Shown: piece after piece, positions 1 through 8,107 of the stretch
How positions within the stretch are numbered: position 1 is the stretch's first letter
Layout: every line of letters begins with the position of its first letter
Assembly: GCF_031844705.1 (NCBI RefSeq)
Contig: NZ_CP134609.1
Span: 7,192,001-7,256,000, forward strand
Source: Streptomyces sp. ITFR-16
GTDB lineage: Bacteria > Actinomycetota > Actinomycetes > Streptomycetales > Streptomycetaceae
Direction: 5' to 3'
DNA: 64,000 bases
Notes under the pieces: generated by a model
Told to the model about the DNA's origin: nothing
The model's input: only the letters and a program-made list of their open reading frames with translations
The model's database searches: none
Position numbers and translations under genes: made by a program

Positions 1-126
1 GGTGTGGAAGGCGAAGACCAGCAGGGCCGCCAGGAACCGCATCCCGGTGAGGGACGGCAGTCTGGCGGCCTGCGGCCGGTCCGGGGCGGACGGTGACGCG
101 GTGGACGGTGCTGGGGAGCCTGGCAT
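1..126 (-). CDS. Acyltransferase family 3 protein, N-terminus only (runs off the left edge)
   Basis: Only the first 42 codons are in the window. After a polar Ser/Pro-rich leader the protein reads LPSLTGMRFLAALLVFAFHT, the typical opening of membrane acyltransferase 3 (OafA/YrhL-like) proteins, where an Arg-Phe pair begins the first membrane helix and a His follows it. The ATG at 126 is preceded by GGAGGT at 8 nt, which fixes the start. A CTTTAG direct-repeat box lies about 66 nt upstream (192-208), so this gene may belong to the regulon of the neighbouring cluster. It could acylate a natural product or a cell-surface glycan; the substrate cannot be read from this fragment. Confidence 0.75.
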   Translation of the reverse strand, partial: MPGSPAPSTASPSAPDRPQAARLPSLTGMRFLAALLVFAFHT

Positions 127-191
127 GGCTGATGACCTCCGACTTGTCCGAAACTGGCCCGTCGAGGCTCGCAGTCGCGTGTTGGCCGGTT

Positions 192-208
192 CTAAAGCCG
201 CTCTTGTG
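192..208 (-). promoter_or_regulatory. SARP-like direct repeat upstream of the acyltransferase gene (weak upstream half)
   Basis: On the minus strand CACAAG and CTTTAG start 11 nt apart, and the box ends 66 nt from the acyltransferase ATG at 126. The downstream half is identical to the boxes at 5392 and 17406. The upstream half matches poorly. It overlaps the 3' end of the ATPase gene. Confidence 0.3.
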
Positions 209-1862
209 CGGTACGCGCACGCCGTGGCACCGCCTCCAGCAGGGCGCGGGTGTACGGATGCGCAGGCTTCGCGAACACCTCCTCCACCGGTCCGGACTCC
301 ACGATCCGGCCGTCCTTCATCACCAGCACCCGGGCGCAGATCTCCCGGACGACCGCGAGGTCGTGCGAGATGAAGAGCGTCGCCAGGCCCAGGTCCTCCT
401 GCAACTGCCGCAGCAGGTCCAGTACTTGCGCCTGGACGGACACATCGAGCGCGGAGACCGGCTCGTCGCACACCAGCAGCCGGGGCGAAGGGGCCAGGGC
501 GCGCGCGATGGCGACCCGCTGGCGCTGCCCGCCGGACAGCGCCAACGGCCGCCGCTCCAGATGCTGGGCGGAAAGCCCGACCTGCTCCAGCAGCCGTACG
601 GTGCGGGCCCGGCGCTCCGCACGCGCGACGCCTGTCGTGGCCAGGGCCTCGCCCACGATCCGGGCCACGCTCCAGCGCGGGTCGAAGGCGCTGAGCGGGT
701 CCTGCGGCACCAGTTGCAGGGTGTGCCGCGACTGCCTGCGGTCCCGCTCGCGCAGACCGCTCCACGGCGTCCCCGCCAGCCGTACCGCCCCGCTGTCCGG
801 GGCCACCAGCCCGAGGACCATGCGGGCCAGCGTGGACTTTCCGGAACCCGACTCCCCGACCAGGCCCAGCGTCTCGCCCGGCCGCAGCTCGAAGGACACG
901 TCGTCGACGGCGGTCCGCCGGCTGCCGCGCGTCCCCTTGAACACCTTGGTGGCGCGGGACACCTCAAGCAGCGGCTCGGCGCCCGTCGCCTCCACCGCCG
1001 ACCGGCCCGCCCGGGGCCTGCTGCCCGGGATCGCCGCCAACAGTGCTTTGGTGTAAGGGTGTTCGGGCGACTCCAGTACCCGGGTGACCGGGCCCGACTC
1101 CACGATCCGGCCGTCCTTCATCACGGCGACCTCGTCGGCCAGCGCCTCGACGACGGCCAGGTCGTGGCTGATCAGGAGGAGCCCGGTGCCGCCCCGCTTC
1201 AGTTCACCGAGGAGCGCCAGGATGCGGGACTGCACCGAGGCGTCGAGCGCGGTGGTCGGCTCGTCCGCGATCAGGACACCCGGCTCGGCCGCGATCGCCG
1301 AGGCGATCAGGGCGCGCTGCCGCAGCCCGCCCGACAGCTGGTGGACATGGGCCCGCGCCCGTTCGGCGGGTTCGGGCACCCCGACCCGCTCCAGCAGAGC
1401 GAGGACGCGTGCCCCGGCCTCCTGGCGCGGAACGATCCCGTGCGTCAGCAGCGGCTCCGCGATCTCCTTGCCGACGGGCCGCAACGGGTCCAGGGCGACG
1501 AGCGCGTCCTGCGCCACCAGACCGACGCGCCGGCCCCGTACCGCACGCCACTGCCGGGGGCCGAACTCGCGTGCCTCCCGGCCCGTGATGCGCAGCCGGT
1601 CCGCCGCCACCTCGGCGGTCGGCCCGGCGAGCCCCAGCAGACTGCGGGCCAGCGCGCTCTTGCCCGAGCCCGACTCGCCGACGACGGCCAGGCACCGCCC
1701 GCCGGCGAGGGTGAACGACGCGTCGCGCACGGCGTGCACCTGGCCGGGGCCGGTGCCGAACCGTACGTTCAGCCCGGCCACGTCGAGCAGCGGGGAAGGC
1801 TCCCGGACGGGCGGCTCACCGGCCGGTGCCTCCGTGGTGCCCGGGGACGAAGTGGTGGTCAT
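192..1862 (-). CDS. Peptide/nickel-type ABC transporter, fused double ATP-binding protein
   Basis: The 556-aa protein carries two complete ABC ATPase domains in one chain, equivalent to a DppD-DppF fusion. Domain 1 has Walker A GESGSGKSA, signature LSGGLRQR and Walker B VLIADEP. Domain 2 has GESGSGKST, LSGGQRQR and LLVCDEP. Each domain ends with the oligopeptide-transporter element HPYTKALL or HPYTRALL. The ATG at 1862 overlaps the stop of the upstream permease by ATGA. It is the last gene of a four-gene unit (binding protein, two permeases, ATPase) on the minus strand. By position next to tetronate genes it is a candidate equivalent of one of the abyF transporter genes of the abyssomicin cluster (recalled, not checked). 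The substrate is unknown. Confidence 0.9.
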   Translation of the reverse strand: MTTTSSPGTTEAPAGEPPVREPSPLLDVAGLNVRFGTGPGQVHAVRDASFTLAGGRCLAVVGESGSGKSALARSLLGLAGPTAEVAADRLRITGREAREFGPRQWRAVRGRRVGLVAQDALVALDPLRPVGKEIAEPLLTHGIVPRQEAGARVLALLERVGVPEPAERARAHVHQLSGGLRQRALIASAIAAEPGVLIADEPTTALDASVQSRILALLGELKRGGTGLLLISHDLAVVEALADEVAVMKDGRIVESGPVTRVLESPEHPYTKALLAAIPGSRPRAGRSAVEATGAEPLLEVSRATKVFKGTRGSRRTAVDDVSFELRPGETLGLVGESGSGKSTLARMVLGLVAPDSGAVRLAGTPWSGLRERDRRQSRHTLQLVPQDPLSAFDPRWSVARIVGEALATTGVARAERRARTVRLLEQVGLSAQHLERRPLALSGGQRQRVAIARALAPSPRLLVCDEPVSALDVSVQAQVLDLLRQLQEDLGLATLFISHDLAVVREICARVLVMKDGRIVESGPVEEVFAKPAHPYTRALLEAVPRRARTAQERL

Positions 1863-2731
1863 GAGGCGGCCCGTCCTTCGGCTCGTGCCTGTGCGTGGCG
1901 GCCCACGACGGTGACCGCGAGAACCGTGCCGACCAGCAACAGGCCCGGGAAGAGCGCGATCCACCAGGCCTGGTCGAGAAATCCCTGCCCCTCCGTGAGC
2001 ATCGCGCCCCACTCGGGGGTCGGCGGCTGGGCGCCTAGCCCCAGATAACTCAGCGCCGCCCCCGTGGAGATGGACGCCCCGAGCGTGACGGTCGCCAGCA
2101 CCAGGAGCGGGCCCAGCGTGTTGGGCAGCACATGGCGCAGGACGATCAGCGGACGCGGCACGCCGAGCGCCACCGCGGACTCCACATAGCCGGACCGCCT
2201 GACGACGAGCGCCTGGGCCCGCACCACCCGGGCGAACCCGGGCGCGGTCCCCACCGCTACGGCGATCGTGGTGCCCAGCACCCCCTTGCCCGCGATCAGG
2301 ACCACCATCAGGGCGAGCAGCAGCCCCGGCAGCGCCAGCAGCGCGTCGGCGGCGCGCATCAGCACCGCGTCGCCGAACCTGCCGGACAGCGCGGCGGCCA
2401 GCCCCCACACCACCGCGAGCCCGACCCCGGCGCCCGTCGCCGCGGCCCCGATGGCCAGCGAGTAGCGGGTGCCGTGCACCACTCGGGTGAAGACGTCACG
2501 GCCCAGCTGGTCCGTGCCGAACCAGTGGGCACCGCCCGGCGGCTGGAGCGCGTGCACCGGATCGGTGTCGGTCGGGCTGCCGCCGGCCAGCAGCGCGGGC
2601 GCCAGCGCGGCGAGCAGGATCAGCCCCAGCAGCACGGCGGCGGCGAGCACCCCCGGCCGCACCCGGCCCCTGCGCACCCTTCCGACCGCCGCGACCGGTG
2701 CCCCGGCCCGTACGGCCTGTTCCACGCTCAT
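1859..2731 (-). CDS. Peptide-type ABC transporter permease, DppC-like
   Basis: The 290-aa membrane protein starts at ATG 2731 and overlaps the preceding permease by 4 nt and the ATPase gene by 4 nt. It has one N-terminal transmembrane helix, a periplasmic loop with HWFGTDQLGRDVFTRV (a hallmark of the DppC/OppC subfamily) and a BPD_transp_1 core of about five more helices. The EAA-type loop lies around the sequence ALGVPRPLIVLRHVLPN, which contacts the ATPase. It forms the channel with the DppB-like subunit encoded just upstream. No defects are visible. Confidence 0.92.
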   Translation of the reverse strand: MSVEQAVRAGAPVAAVGRVRRGRVRPGVLAAAVLLGLILLAALAPALLAGGSPTDTDPVHALQPPGGAHWFGTDQLGRDVFTRVVHGTRYSLAIGAAATGAGVGLAVVWGLAAALSGRFGDAVLMRAADALLALPGLLLALMVVLIAGKGVLGTTIAVAVGTAPGFARVVRAQALVVRRSGYVESAVALGVPRPLIVLRHVLPNTLGPLLVLATVTLGASISTGAALSYLGLGAQPPTPEWGAMLTEGQGFLDQAWWIALFPGLLLVGTVLAVTVVGRHAQARAEGRAAS

Positions 2732-3693
2732 GCGGCCGCCACCCCCGTTCCCTTGCGCAGCCGGGGATCCACGACCGCGTACAGCACTTCCACCAACGCG
2801 CCCACCAGCACGAACACCACGGCCGACAGCGCCACCACGCCCTGCACCACCGGAAGGTCGCGGTCGCTCACCGCTTGCAGGGTGATCCGCCCGATGCCCG
2901 AGCGCGCGAACACGTTCTCCACCACCACGGCCCCGCCGAGCAGGGTTCCGGTGAACCAGCCGGTGAGAGTGAGCGCCGGCAGCGCGGCGTGGCGCAGCGC
3001 GTGGCGGGAGCGCACGGTGTGCTCCGCGAGCCCCCGCGACCGCGCGGTGAGGGTGAACGGCTGTTCCAGCGCGCCGAGCAGGCCCTCCCGCATCACCTGC
3101 GTGAGCACCGCCGCGATCGGCAGCGCCAGCGTGATCACCGGAAGGACCAGCGAGCGGGCGTCGCCGCTGTCGGAGACCGGCAGCCATCCCAGGCGGAAGG
3201 AGAACACCGTCAGCAGCATGATGCCGAGCCAGAACGACGGTGTGGACACCACGATCAGCTCCACCGCCGTCGACAGCCGGCGCGGCCACCGGGAGCGCCC
3301 CGAGGTCAGCACGGTCACGGTGGCGGCCAGCACCACCGCCACCAGCGAGGACCACAGGGCGAGTTGGGCGGTCGGTCCGATCTGGTCCGCGAGCAGCGAG
3401 GAGACCGACTGCTGCAACTGGTAGGAATCGCCCAGCTCGCCCGAGACCAGATGCCTCAGATACGAGCCGTACTGGACGAGGAGCGGCCGGTCGAGACCGT
3501 AGTGGTGGCGGATCTCCTCGCGCTGCTCCGCGCCGACCAGCGCGTTCGACCCGACGATCGCGCTGACGGGGTCGCCCGGGATGAGCTGCAGCGCCAGGAA
3601 GGCGCAGGTGGCGGCCCCCCAGACAACGAGGACGGCCGCCCCGATCCGGGCCGTGACGGCCCGGATCGCGGCGGGTATGTGCGGGACCGTCAT
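2728..3693 (-). CDS. Peptide-type ABC transporter permease, DppB-like
   Basis: The 321-aa protein has an N-terminal helix, then the DppB/OppB hallmark PGDPVSAIVG and a region with HYGLDRPLLVQYGSYL before the BPD_transp_1 domain. The EAA loop is near RSRGLAEHTVRSRHALRHAA. The ATG at 3693 overlaps the binding-protein stop by one base (TGATG), and the gene overlaps the next permease by 4 nt, so the four genes are translated as one unit. Together they should import or export a peptide-like or small-molecule ligand. The ligand cannot be deduced here. Confidence 0.92.
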   Translation of the reverse strand: MTVPHIPAAIRAVTARIGAAVLVVWGAATCAFLALQLIPGDPVSAIVGSNALVGAEQREEIRHHYGLDRPLLVQYGSYLRHLVSGELGDSYQLQQSVSSLLADQIGPTAQLALWSSLVAVVLAATVTVLTSGRSRWPRRLSTAVELIVVSTPSFWLGIMLLTVFSFRLGWLPVSDSGDARSLVLPVITLALPIAAVLTQVMREGLLGALEQPFTLTARSRGLAEHTVRSRHALRHAALPALTLTGWFTGTLLGGAVVVENVFARSGIGRITLQAVSDRDLPVVQGVVALSAVVFVLVGALVEVLYAVVDPRLRKGTGVAAA

Positions 3694-5330
3694 CAGCCGG
3701 CCTCGACCCAGGCGCCGTAGAACTCGGGCCACGCCGACAGGGAGAGCCGCAGCCCGTGCACCTTCTTGTTCACACCGACCGACGCCTTCTGGACGTAGGC
3801 GGGGACCACCGCTGCCCGGTCGAGCGTCCACTTCTGCACCTGCGCGTAGTACTCGGCGCGCTGGTCCGGGTCCGTGGTGCCCTGGGCCTTCTTCAGCCAG
3901 GTGTCGACCTGCGGGTCGGCGACCTTCGCGAAGTTGTGGCCGCCGCCCTCGGAGGACTCGGTGGACAGGAAGAAGCTGCTGAGGATGTCGCCGTCACCGC
4001 GCGCCCAGGACGTCTCGACCACGTCGTAGCGGCCCTCGTCCAGCTGGGCGGAGACCGCGGTGGCGTCGGTGGACGCGGCGAGGTTCAGGTAGATCCCGGC
4101 CTTCTTCAGGTCACCCTGCACGGCCTGCGAGAACACCGAGGCCGTGCCGTAGACCGGGGCGACCACCGTGAGCCGCTTGCCGTTCTTCGTCCGGTAGCCC
4201 TCGGAGTCGCGGCCCGTCCAGCCCGCCTGGTCCAGCAGCCGGCCGGCGAGCGCCCGGTCGTAGGGCCAGCTCTTCTCGAGACCGGAGTCGTAGCTGTGCG
4301 GGGTGGCGGGCGACAGGGTGGACCAGGCCCGGGTGCCGGTGCCCTGGAACACCGACTTCACCAGGGCGTCCAGATCGATGGACCGCTGGAACGCCTTGCG
4401 CACCCGGGCGTCCGAGAACAGCGGGCTCCTGGTGTTGAGGTAGAACGTGTCGACCGCGCCGGGGACGTCCTTGCCGACGACGTCCAGCCGCGTGTTCCTG
4501 CGTACGGCCGCGATCTGGTTGGCCGGGATCGCCGCCGCCCCGTCGACCTGACCGGAGGTCAGCGCGCCCACCCGGGTGGCGTCCTCGGTGATGAAGCGGA
4601 CGGTGAAGGAGTCCAGCCGGGCGGGACCGCTGTGGCCCGCGCCCTTCGGCGCCCACGCGTAGGCGGCGTTCTTCGTGTAGCCGCGCTTCTGGCCCCGGGT
4701 GTAGGCGCCCGCCTTGAAGGGGCCGGAGCCGACGGAGTCCGTGCCGGCGCAGAGCTTGTCGGCGCCCGCCTTGAGCGAGGCGGGCGAGGCTATCCCCAGG
4801 TAGGTGGTGCTCGCGGCCTGGAGGAAGGGCGCGTACGGCCGGCTGAAGCGGACCTCGACCCGGTACTTCCCCTTCACGGTGGTCCCGGAGTAGGGACCGA
4901 GCAGCCCGGCCGCGTACTGCGACTGGGTCGCCTTCGCCGTGATGTGGTCGAAGTTGGCCTTCACCGCCGCCGCGTCCAGGTGCTTCCCGTCGTGGAAGGT
5001 GACGTCCTCACGCAGATCGAAGGTGTACGTCCGGCCCCCCTGAGAGGTCTTCCACGACTTCGCCAGCCACGGCTCCAGCTCACCGTCCGGGGTCTGGTAG
5101 ACGAGCGAGTCGAAGACGGGCCGCTGGACGAACGCGGTCACGTCCTGCGCGCTGGTGTGCGGGTCCCAGCAGTCCGGCTCCTGCTGCGCCGCGTAGGTGA
5201 GGCTGCCGCCGGACCGGGGCTTCGCCTGCGCGGCGGGCGCGGAGCCGCCGTCGGAGCTGCAGGCGGTGACGGCGGCGAGCAGCAGGACGGACAGCAGAGC
5301 GGCTCTTCGAGGGGTACGGCGCGGGTGCAT
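3693..5330 (-). CDS. Peptide/nickel-type ABC transporter substrate-binding lipoprotein (SBP family 5)
   Basis: The 545-aa protein opens with a lipoprotein signal peptide whose lipobox VTAC places the lipidated cysteine at residue 24. A typical SBP_bac_5 body follows, with LAKSWKTSQGGRTYTFDLRE and VTFHDGKHLDAAAVKANFDH-type segments. The ATG at 5330 has GGAG at 7 nt. The upstream region contains an inverted repeat (5371-5392) and a CTTTAG-type direct-repeat box (5392-5408), so the transporter may be controlled with the metabolite genes. It is the first gene of the operon with two permeases and a fused ATPase. In abyssomicin clusters a similar four-gene ABC set is present (recalled). Confidence 0.92.
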   Translation of the reverse strand: MHPRRTPRRAALLSVLLLAAVTACSSDGGSAPAAQAKPRSGGSLTYAAQQEPDCWDPHTSAQDVTAFVQRPVFDSLVYQTPDGELEPWLAKSWKTSQGGRTYTFDLREDVTFHDGKHLDAAAVKANFDHITAKATQSQYAAGLLGPYSGTTVKGKYRVEVRFSRPYAPFLQAASTTYLGIASPASLKAGADKLCAGTDSVGSGPFKAGAYTRGQKRGYTKNAAYAWAPKGAGHSGPARLDSFTVRFITEDATRVGALTSGQVDGAAAIPANQIAAVRRNTRLDVVGKDVPGAVDTFYLNTRSPLFSDARVRKAFQRSIDLDALVKSVFQGTGTRAWSTLSPATPHSYDSGLEKSWPYDRALAGRLLDQAGWTGRDSEGYRTKNGKRLTVVAPVYGTASVFSQAVQGDLKKAGIYLNLAASTDATAVSAQLDEGRYDVVETSWARGDGDILSSFFLSTESSEGGGHNFAKVADPQVDTWLKKAQGTTDPDQRAEYYAQVQKWTLDRAAVVPAYVQKASVGVNKKVHGLRLSLSAWPEFYGAWVEAG

Positions 5331-5370
5331 ATGGTGACTCCGGGACAGGGAAACGAGGTGAGGGGGGCCG

Positions 5371-5392
5371 GACGTACTGTCGCGAGTACGTC
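5371..5392. promoter_or_regulatory. Perfect 8-bp inverted repeat upstream of the ABC operon
   Basis: GACGTACT and AGTACGTC are separated by 6 nt. The repeat lies 41-62 nt before the binding-protein ATG and touches the stop codon of the upstream monooxygenase gene. It could be an operator or a weak terminator. It lacks a U-tract, which slightly favours an operator. Confidence 0.5.
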
Positions 5393-5408
5393 TAAAGCCG
5401 GGCTGAAA
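5392..5408 (-). promoter_or_regulatory. SARP-like direct repeat upstream of the ABC operon
   Basis: Read in the direction of the ABC operon (minus strand), TTTCAG and CTTTAG begin exactly 11 nt apart. The end of the box lies 62 nt from the ATG at 5330. SARP regulators classically bind heptamer-like direct repeats at 11-nt spacing. Similar boxes lie at 192-208, 17406-17422 and 23492-23508. It overlaps the last codons of the luciferase-like gene. Confidence 0.45.
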
Positions 5409-6435
5409 CGCCCTCGGGGGAGCCGGGGGACACCTCCCGCGCCGCCTCGGCCAGCAGCTCGAACGAGCGCAGCCGCTCCGCCTGGTCCGGGACGACGGTC
5501 AGAGCCATCAGCTCGTCGGCACCGGTGCGCTCCACCAGCTCGGCCAGCTTGTCGCGCACGGTGTCCGCGGCGCCGATCAGCTGGCGCTCCGCCAGTTCCT
5601 CCAGGAACTGCAGCTCGGCCTCGGAGTACGCGTGGCCGGCCGCCGTCCGCGCGGACGGGAACGCGTCGAAGCGCCGTACCGTACGCATCTTTATCTTGCC
5701 GAGCAGATAGGGCGCGGCGACCTCGCGGGCGGCCCGGTCCGTGTCGGCGACGGTGGTCAGCGCGGAGATCAGGGTGCGCGGCCGGTCCAGATAGGGCGAG
5801 GGCCGGAAGGCCTCGCGGTAGCGGTCCAGGGCGTAGGCCGTGGCATGCGGGTTGATCTGGTGGGCGAAGGCGTACGGCAGGCCCAGCGATCCGGCGAGTT
5901 CGGCGCTGGCCGGGCTGGAGCCGAGCAGCCACAGATCCGGCCTGCCGTCGGCGGCGGGCACGGCGGTGATCGGGGAGGTGGGGTCGCCGGGCGCGAAGTA
6001 GCCGCTCAGCTCCGTGACCTGGTGGAAGAAATCGTCCCCGCCCCGCTCGGGCGCCCGGCGCAGGGCGCGGGCGGTGTGCGGGTCGGTGCCGGGGGCGCGG
6101 CCGAGCCCCAGGTCGACGCGGCCGGGGTGCAGTGCCTCCAGGGTGCCGAACTGCTCGGCGACCACCAGGGGTGCGTGGTTGGGCAGCAGGACACCGCCGG
6201 AGCCGACGCGCAGGGTGGTCGTGGCAGCGGCCAGGCGTCCGGCGAGGATGGCGGGCGCCGAGGTGGCGAGGCTGGGGGTGCTGTGGTGCTCGGCCACCCA
6301 GTAGCGCAGATAGCCGAGTTCCTCGACGCGGGGGGCCAGGGCGACGGTGTCGCGCAGGGCCTGGGTCGCGGAGCCGCCCTCGAAGACGGGCACCACGTCG
6401 AGCACGGACAGGGGGATGCCGAGGGGTCGGCTCAT
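5392..6435 (-). CDS. Luciferase-like (LLM class) flavin-dependent monooxygenase
   Basis: The 347-aa protein is a bacterial luciferase-like TIM-barrel enzyme that would use reduced flavin and oxygen. Family marks are LSVLDVVPVFEGGSATQALR at the N-terminus, GYLRYWVAEHHSTPSLAT, GGVLLPNHAPLVVAEQFGTL and DLGLGRAPGTDPHTARALRR. This pattern fits the MsnO8/YhbW-like subgroup. The ATG at 6435 has GGAGGT at 6 nt; the longer reading frame upstream lacks support. Reduced flavin could come from the flavin reductase at 8781-9284. Abyssomicin clusters carry a comparable monooxygenase gene (abyE, recalled). The oxidation it performs here is not known. Confidence 0.88.
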   Translation of the reverse strand: MSRPLGIPLSVLDVVPVFEGGSATQALRDTVALAPRVEELGYLRYWVAEHHSTPSLATSAPAILAGRLAAATTTLRVGSGGVLLPNHAPLVVAEQFGTLEALHPGRVDLGLGRAPGTDPHTARALRRAPERGGDDFFHQVTELSGYFAPGDPTSPITAVPAADGRPDLWLLGSSPASAELAGSLGLPYAFAHQINPHATAYALDRYREAFRPSPYLDRPRTLISALTTVADTDRAAREVAAPYLLGKIKMRTVRRFDAFPSARTAAGHAYSEAELQFLEELAERQLIGAADTVRDKLAELVERTGADELMALTVVPDQAERLRSFELLAEAAREVSPGSPEGVSARL

Positions 6436-6453
6436 GGAGACCTCCGGGAGGAG

Positions 6454-6483
6454 CGCGCCGCCGGACGGGGGTCCGGCGGCGCG
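6454..6483. terminator. Strong hairpin between the MFS and monooxygenase genes
   Basis: A perfect 13-bp GC stem (CGCGCCGCCGGAC and its complement) encloses a 4-nt loop. It lies downstream of the MFS stop and only 19 nt before the monooxygenase start codon. It may terminate the exporter transcript or form part of the 5' leader of the monooxygenase gene. No T-run follows. Confidence 0.55.
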
Positions 6484-6543
6484 TGCTGGACGGACATGCG
6501 TGTACGGGAGGAGCACCGGACGTCCCGGGCCGGGACGGACGGC

Positions 6544-8028
6544 TCAGGCGTGGTCGGTGACCGGCTCGGACCCGGCCGGTGTCTCGGCAGGCTCCTCGGC
6601 CGGGGTCTCGGCCGCGGCCGGTTCCTGCTTGGGCTTCCCCGGCAGCAGCAGACCGGCCGCGAAGACCACGACGGCCGCGGCGACCGGCCACCAGAAGGCG
6701 TTGCCGAAGGAGTCGGCGGTGGGCGTCGCGTGGGAGCCGCCGCCCTGGAGGATCAGCGCCACCACCGCGATACCCAGCGAGGCGCCGATCTGGTTGAGGA
6801 TGAAGACCGCACCGGTGGCACCGGCGACCGCCTCGCCCGGGACCGTCTTGTAGACCGAGCCCATGGTGGGCGCGCCCACCAGGCCCATGCCGAAGCCGGC
6901 GGCGAACTGGGCGGCGGTCAGCGCGACCTGCGAGGTGCCGGAGTCCGAGCCGGTGAAGACCAGCGCGCCGAGCCCGATGAGCAGGGCGCCGGTGGGCACC
7001 AGCCGGCGGGCGCCGACCTTGTCCGCGAGGTTGCCCGCGATCGGCATGCCGATCAGGGTGCCGAGCCCCAGCGGGGCGAGCAGCAGCCCCGACTCCAGGA
7101 CGCTGTGGCCGTGCACCTGCTGGTAGTACAGCGGCAGCAGGAAGAGCAGCGAGAACAGACCGCCGCCGAGCAGGAACATCGTGGTCACGCTCGCGCTGAA
7201 GCCCTTGCTGCTGAACAGCCGCAGATCGAGCAGCGGGGTGACGGTGGTGCGCAGCGCGTGCACGGCGTACGCGACGAACAGGGCGACACCGACCGCGAGC
7301 CCGATGATCACCTTGGTGCTGCCGAAGCCGTCGCCGCCGGCCTGCGACAGGGCGTAGACGAGCGCGGCGAAGCCGGGGGAGAGCAGCGCGACGCCCAGGG
7401 CGTCGAACGGCACGGGGTCACCGCTGGGCGGCGGGTCGGCCGGCAGCACCCGGATCGCCAGCACGATCGCGGCGAGCGCGAAGGGGATGTTGACCAGGAA
7501 CATCCACTCCCAGGAGAAGTTGTCCAGCAGCAGTCCGCCGATGATGGGGCCGACCACCGGGCCGAGCGTGATCGGGACGGAGACCAGGCCCATGACCCGG
7601 CCGATCCGGGCGGGCCCGGCGGCGCCCGCGACGACGGTCATCATGATCGGGTCGACCATGCCGCCGCCGAAGCCCTGGACGATGCGGAAGGCGATCAGGC
7701 TCTCCGCGTTCCAGGCGAAGGCGCAGAGCGTCGAGCCGATCAGGAAGACCGAGAGGCCCAGCAGCCACATGCGCTTGGCGCCGAACCGGACCACGGCCCA
7801 GCCGGCCAGCGGAATCGCCAGGGCGACCGCGAGCAGATAGCCGGTGGTCACCCACTCGATGGTGGCCAGCGTCGCGTGGAACTCGCCGCCCAGCGTGCTG
7901 ATCCCGACGTTGACGATCGTCGCGTCCAGGTAGGACATCATCCCGCCGAGCACCATGACGCCGACGAGCGTGAGCAGAGCGGCATCGAGCCGGGCAGGCC
8001 CGCTCCCCGCCGCCTTTGTTTCAGACAC
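6544..8028 (-). CDS. MFS drug exporter, DHA2 (EmrB/QacA) family, 14 helices
   Basis: The 494-aa protein is predicted to have 14 transmembrane helices and a short acidic Ala/Glu/Pro-rich cytoplasmic tail. DHA2 marks include the start helix with YLDATIVNVGISTLGGEF, motif A-like ADKVGARRLVPTG, and the antiporter motif C ITLGPVVGPIIGG in helix 5. It should expel a lipophilic drug by proton antiport. It is divergently transcribed from the TetR gene, and the shared 79-bp spacer contains a perfect inverted repeat, so the usual ligand-induced export circuit is likely. Its position next to the tetronate operon suggests self-resistance or export of that product. Abyssomicin clusters have an EmrB/QacA-type gene (abyD, recalled). 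Confidence 0.93.
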   Translation of the reverse strand: MSETKAAGSGPARLDAALLTLVGVMVLGGMMSYLDATIVNVGISTLGGEFHATLATIEWVTTGYLLAVALAIPLAGWAVVRFGAKRMWLLGLSVFLIGSTLCAFAWNAESLIAFRIVQGFGGGMVDPIMMTVVAGAAGPARIGRVMGLVSVPITLGPVVGPIIGGLLLDNFSWEWMFLVNIPFALAAIVLAIRVLPADPPPSGDPVPFDALGVALLSPGFAALVYALSQAGGDGFGSTKVIIGLAVGVALFVAYAVHALRTTVTPLLDLRLFSSKGFSASVTTMFLLGGGLFSLLFLLPLYYQQVHGHSVLESGLLLAPLGLGTLIGMPIAGNLADKVGARRLVPTGALLIGLGALVFTGSDSGTSQVALTAAQFAAGFGMGLVGAPTMGSVYKTVPGEAVAGATGAVFILNQIGASLGIAVVALILQGGGSHATPTADSFGNAFWWPVAAAVVVFAAGLLLPGKPKQEPAAAETPAEEPAETPAGSEPVTDHA

Positions 8029-8048
8029 GGCAACTCCTTTTAACCACT

Positions 8049-8073
8049 CTACCCAGAAAATTTTACTGGGTAG
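8049..8073. promoter_or_regulatory. Inverted-repeat operator between the MFS exporter and TetR genes
   Basis: CTACCCAG and CTGGGTAG form a perfect 8-bp inverted repeat with a 9-nt AT-rich centre. The pair sits 21 nt from the MFS start and 35 nt from the tetR start. The A/T-rich surroundings stand out in this genome and probably include both divergent promoters. The TetR protein encoded alongside is the obvious ligand-responsive binder. Confidence 0.75.
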
Positions 8074-8107
8074 TTAAATTCTGTGGCTGGCACGGTAGCA
8101 TGGCCGC

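Noticed and set aside
93..2048. Long plus-strand open frames opposite the ABC transporter genes
   Set aside because: They are rich in Arg, Pro and His and match no family; they mirror real minus-strand genes in high-GC DNA.
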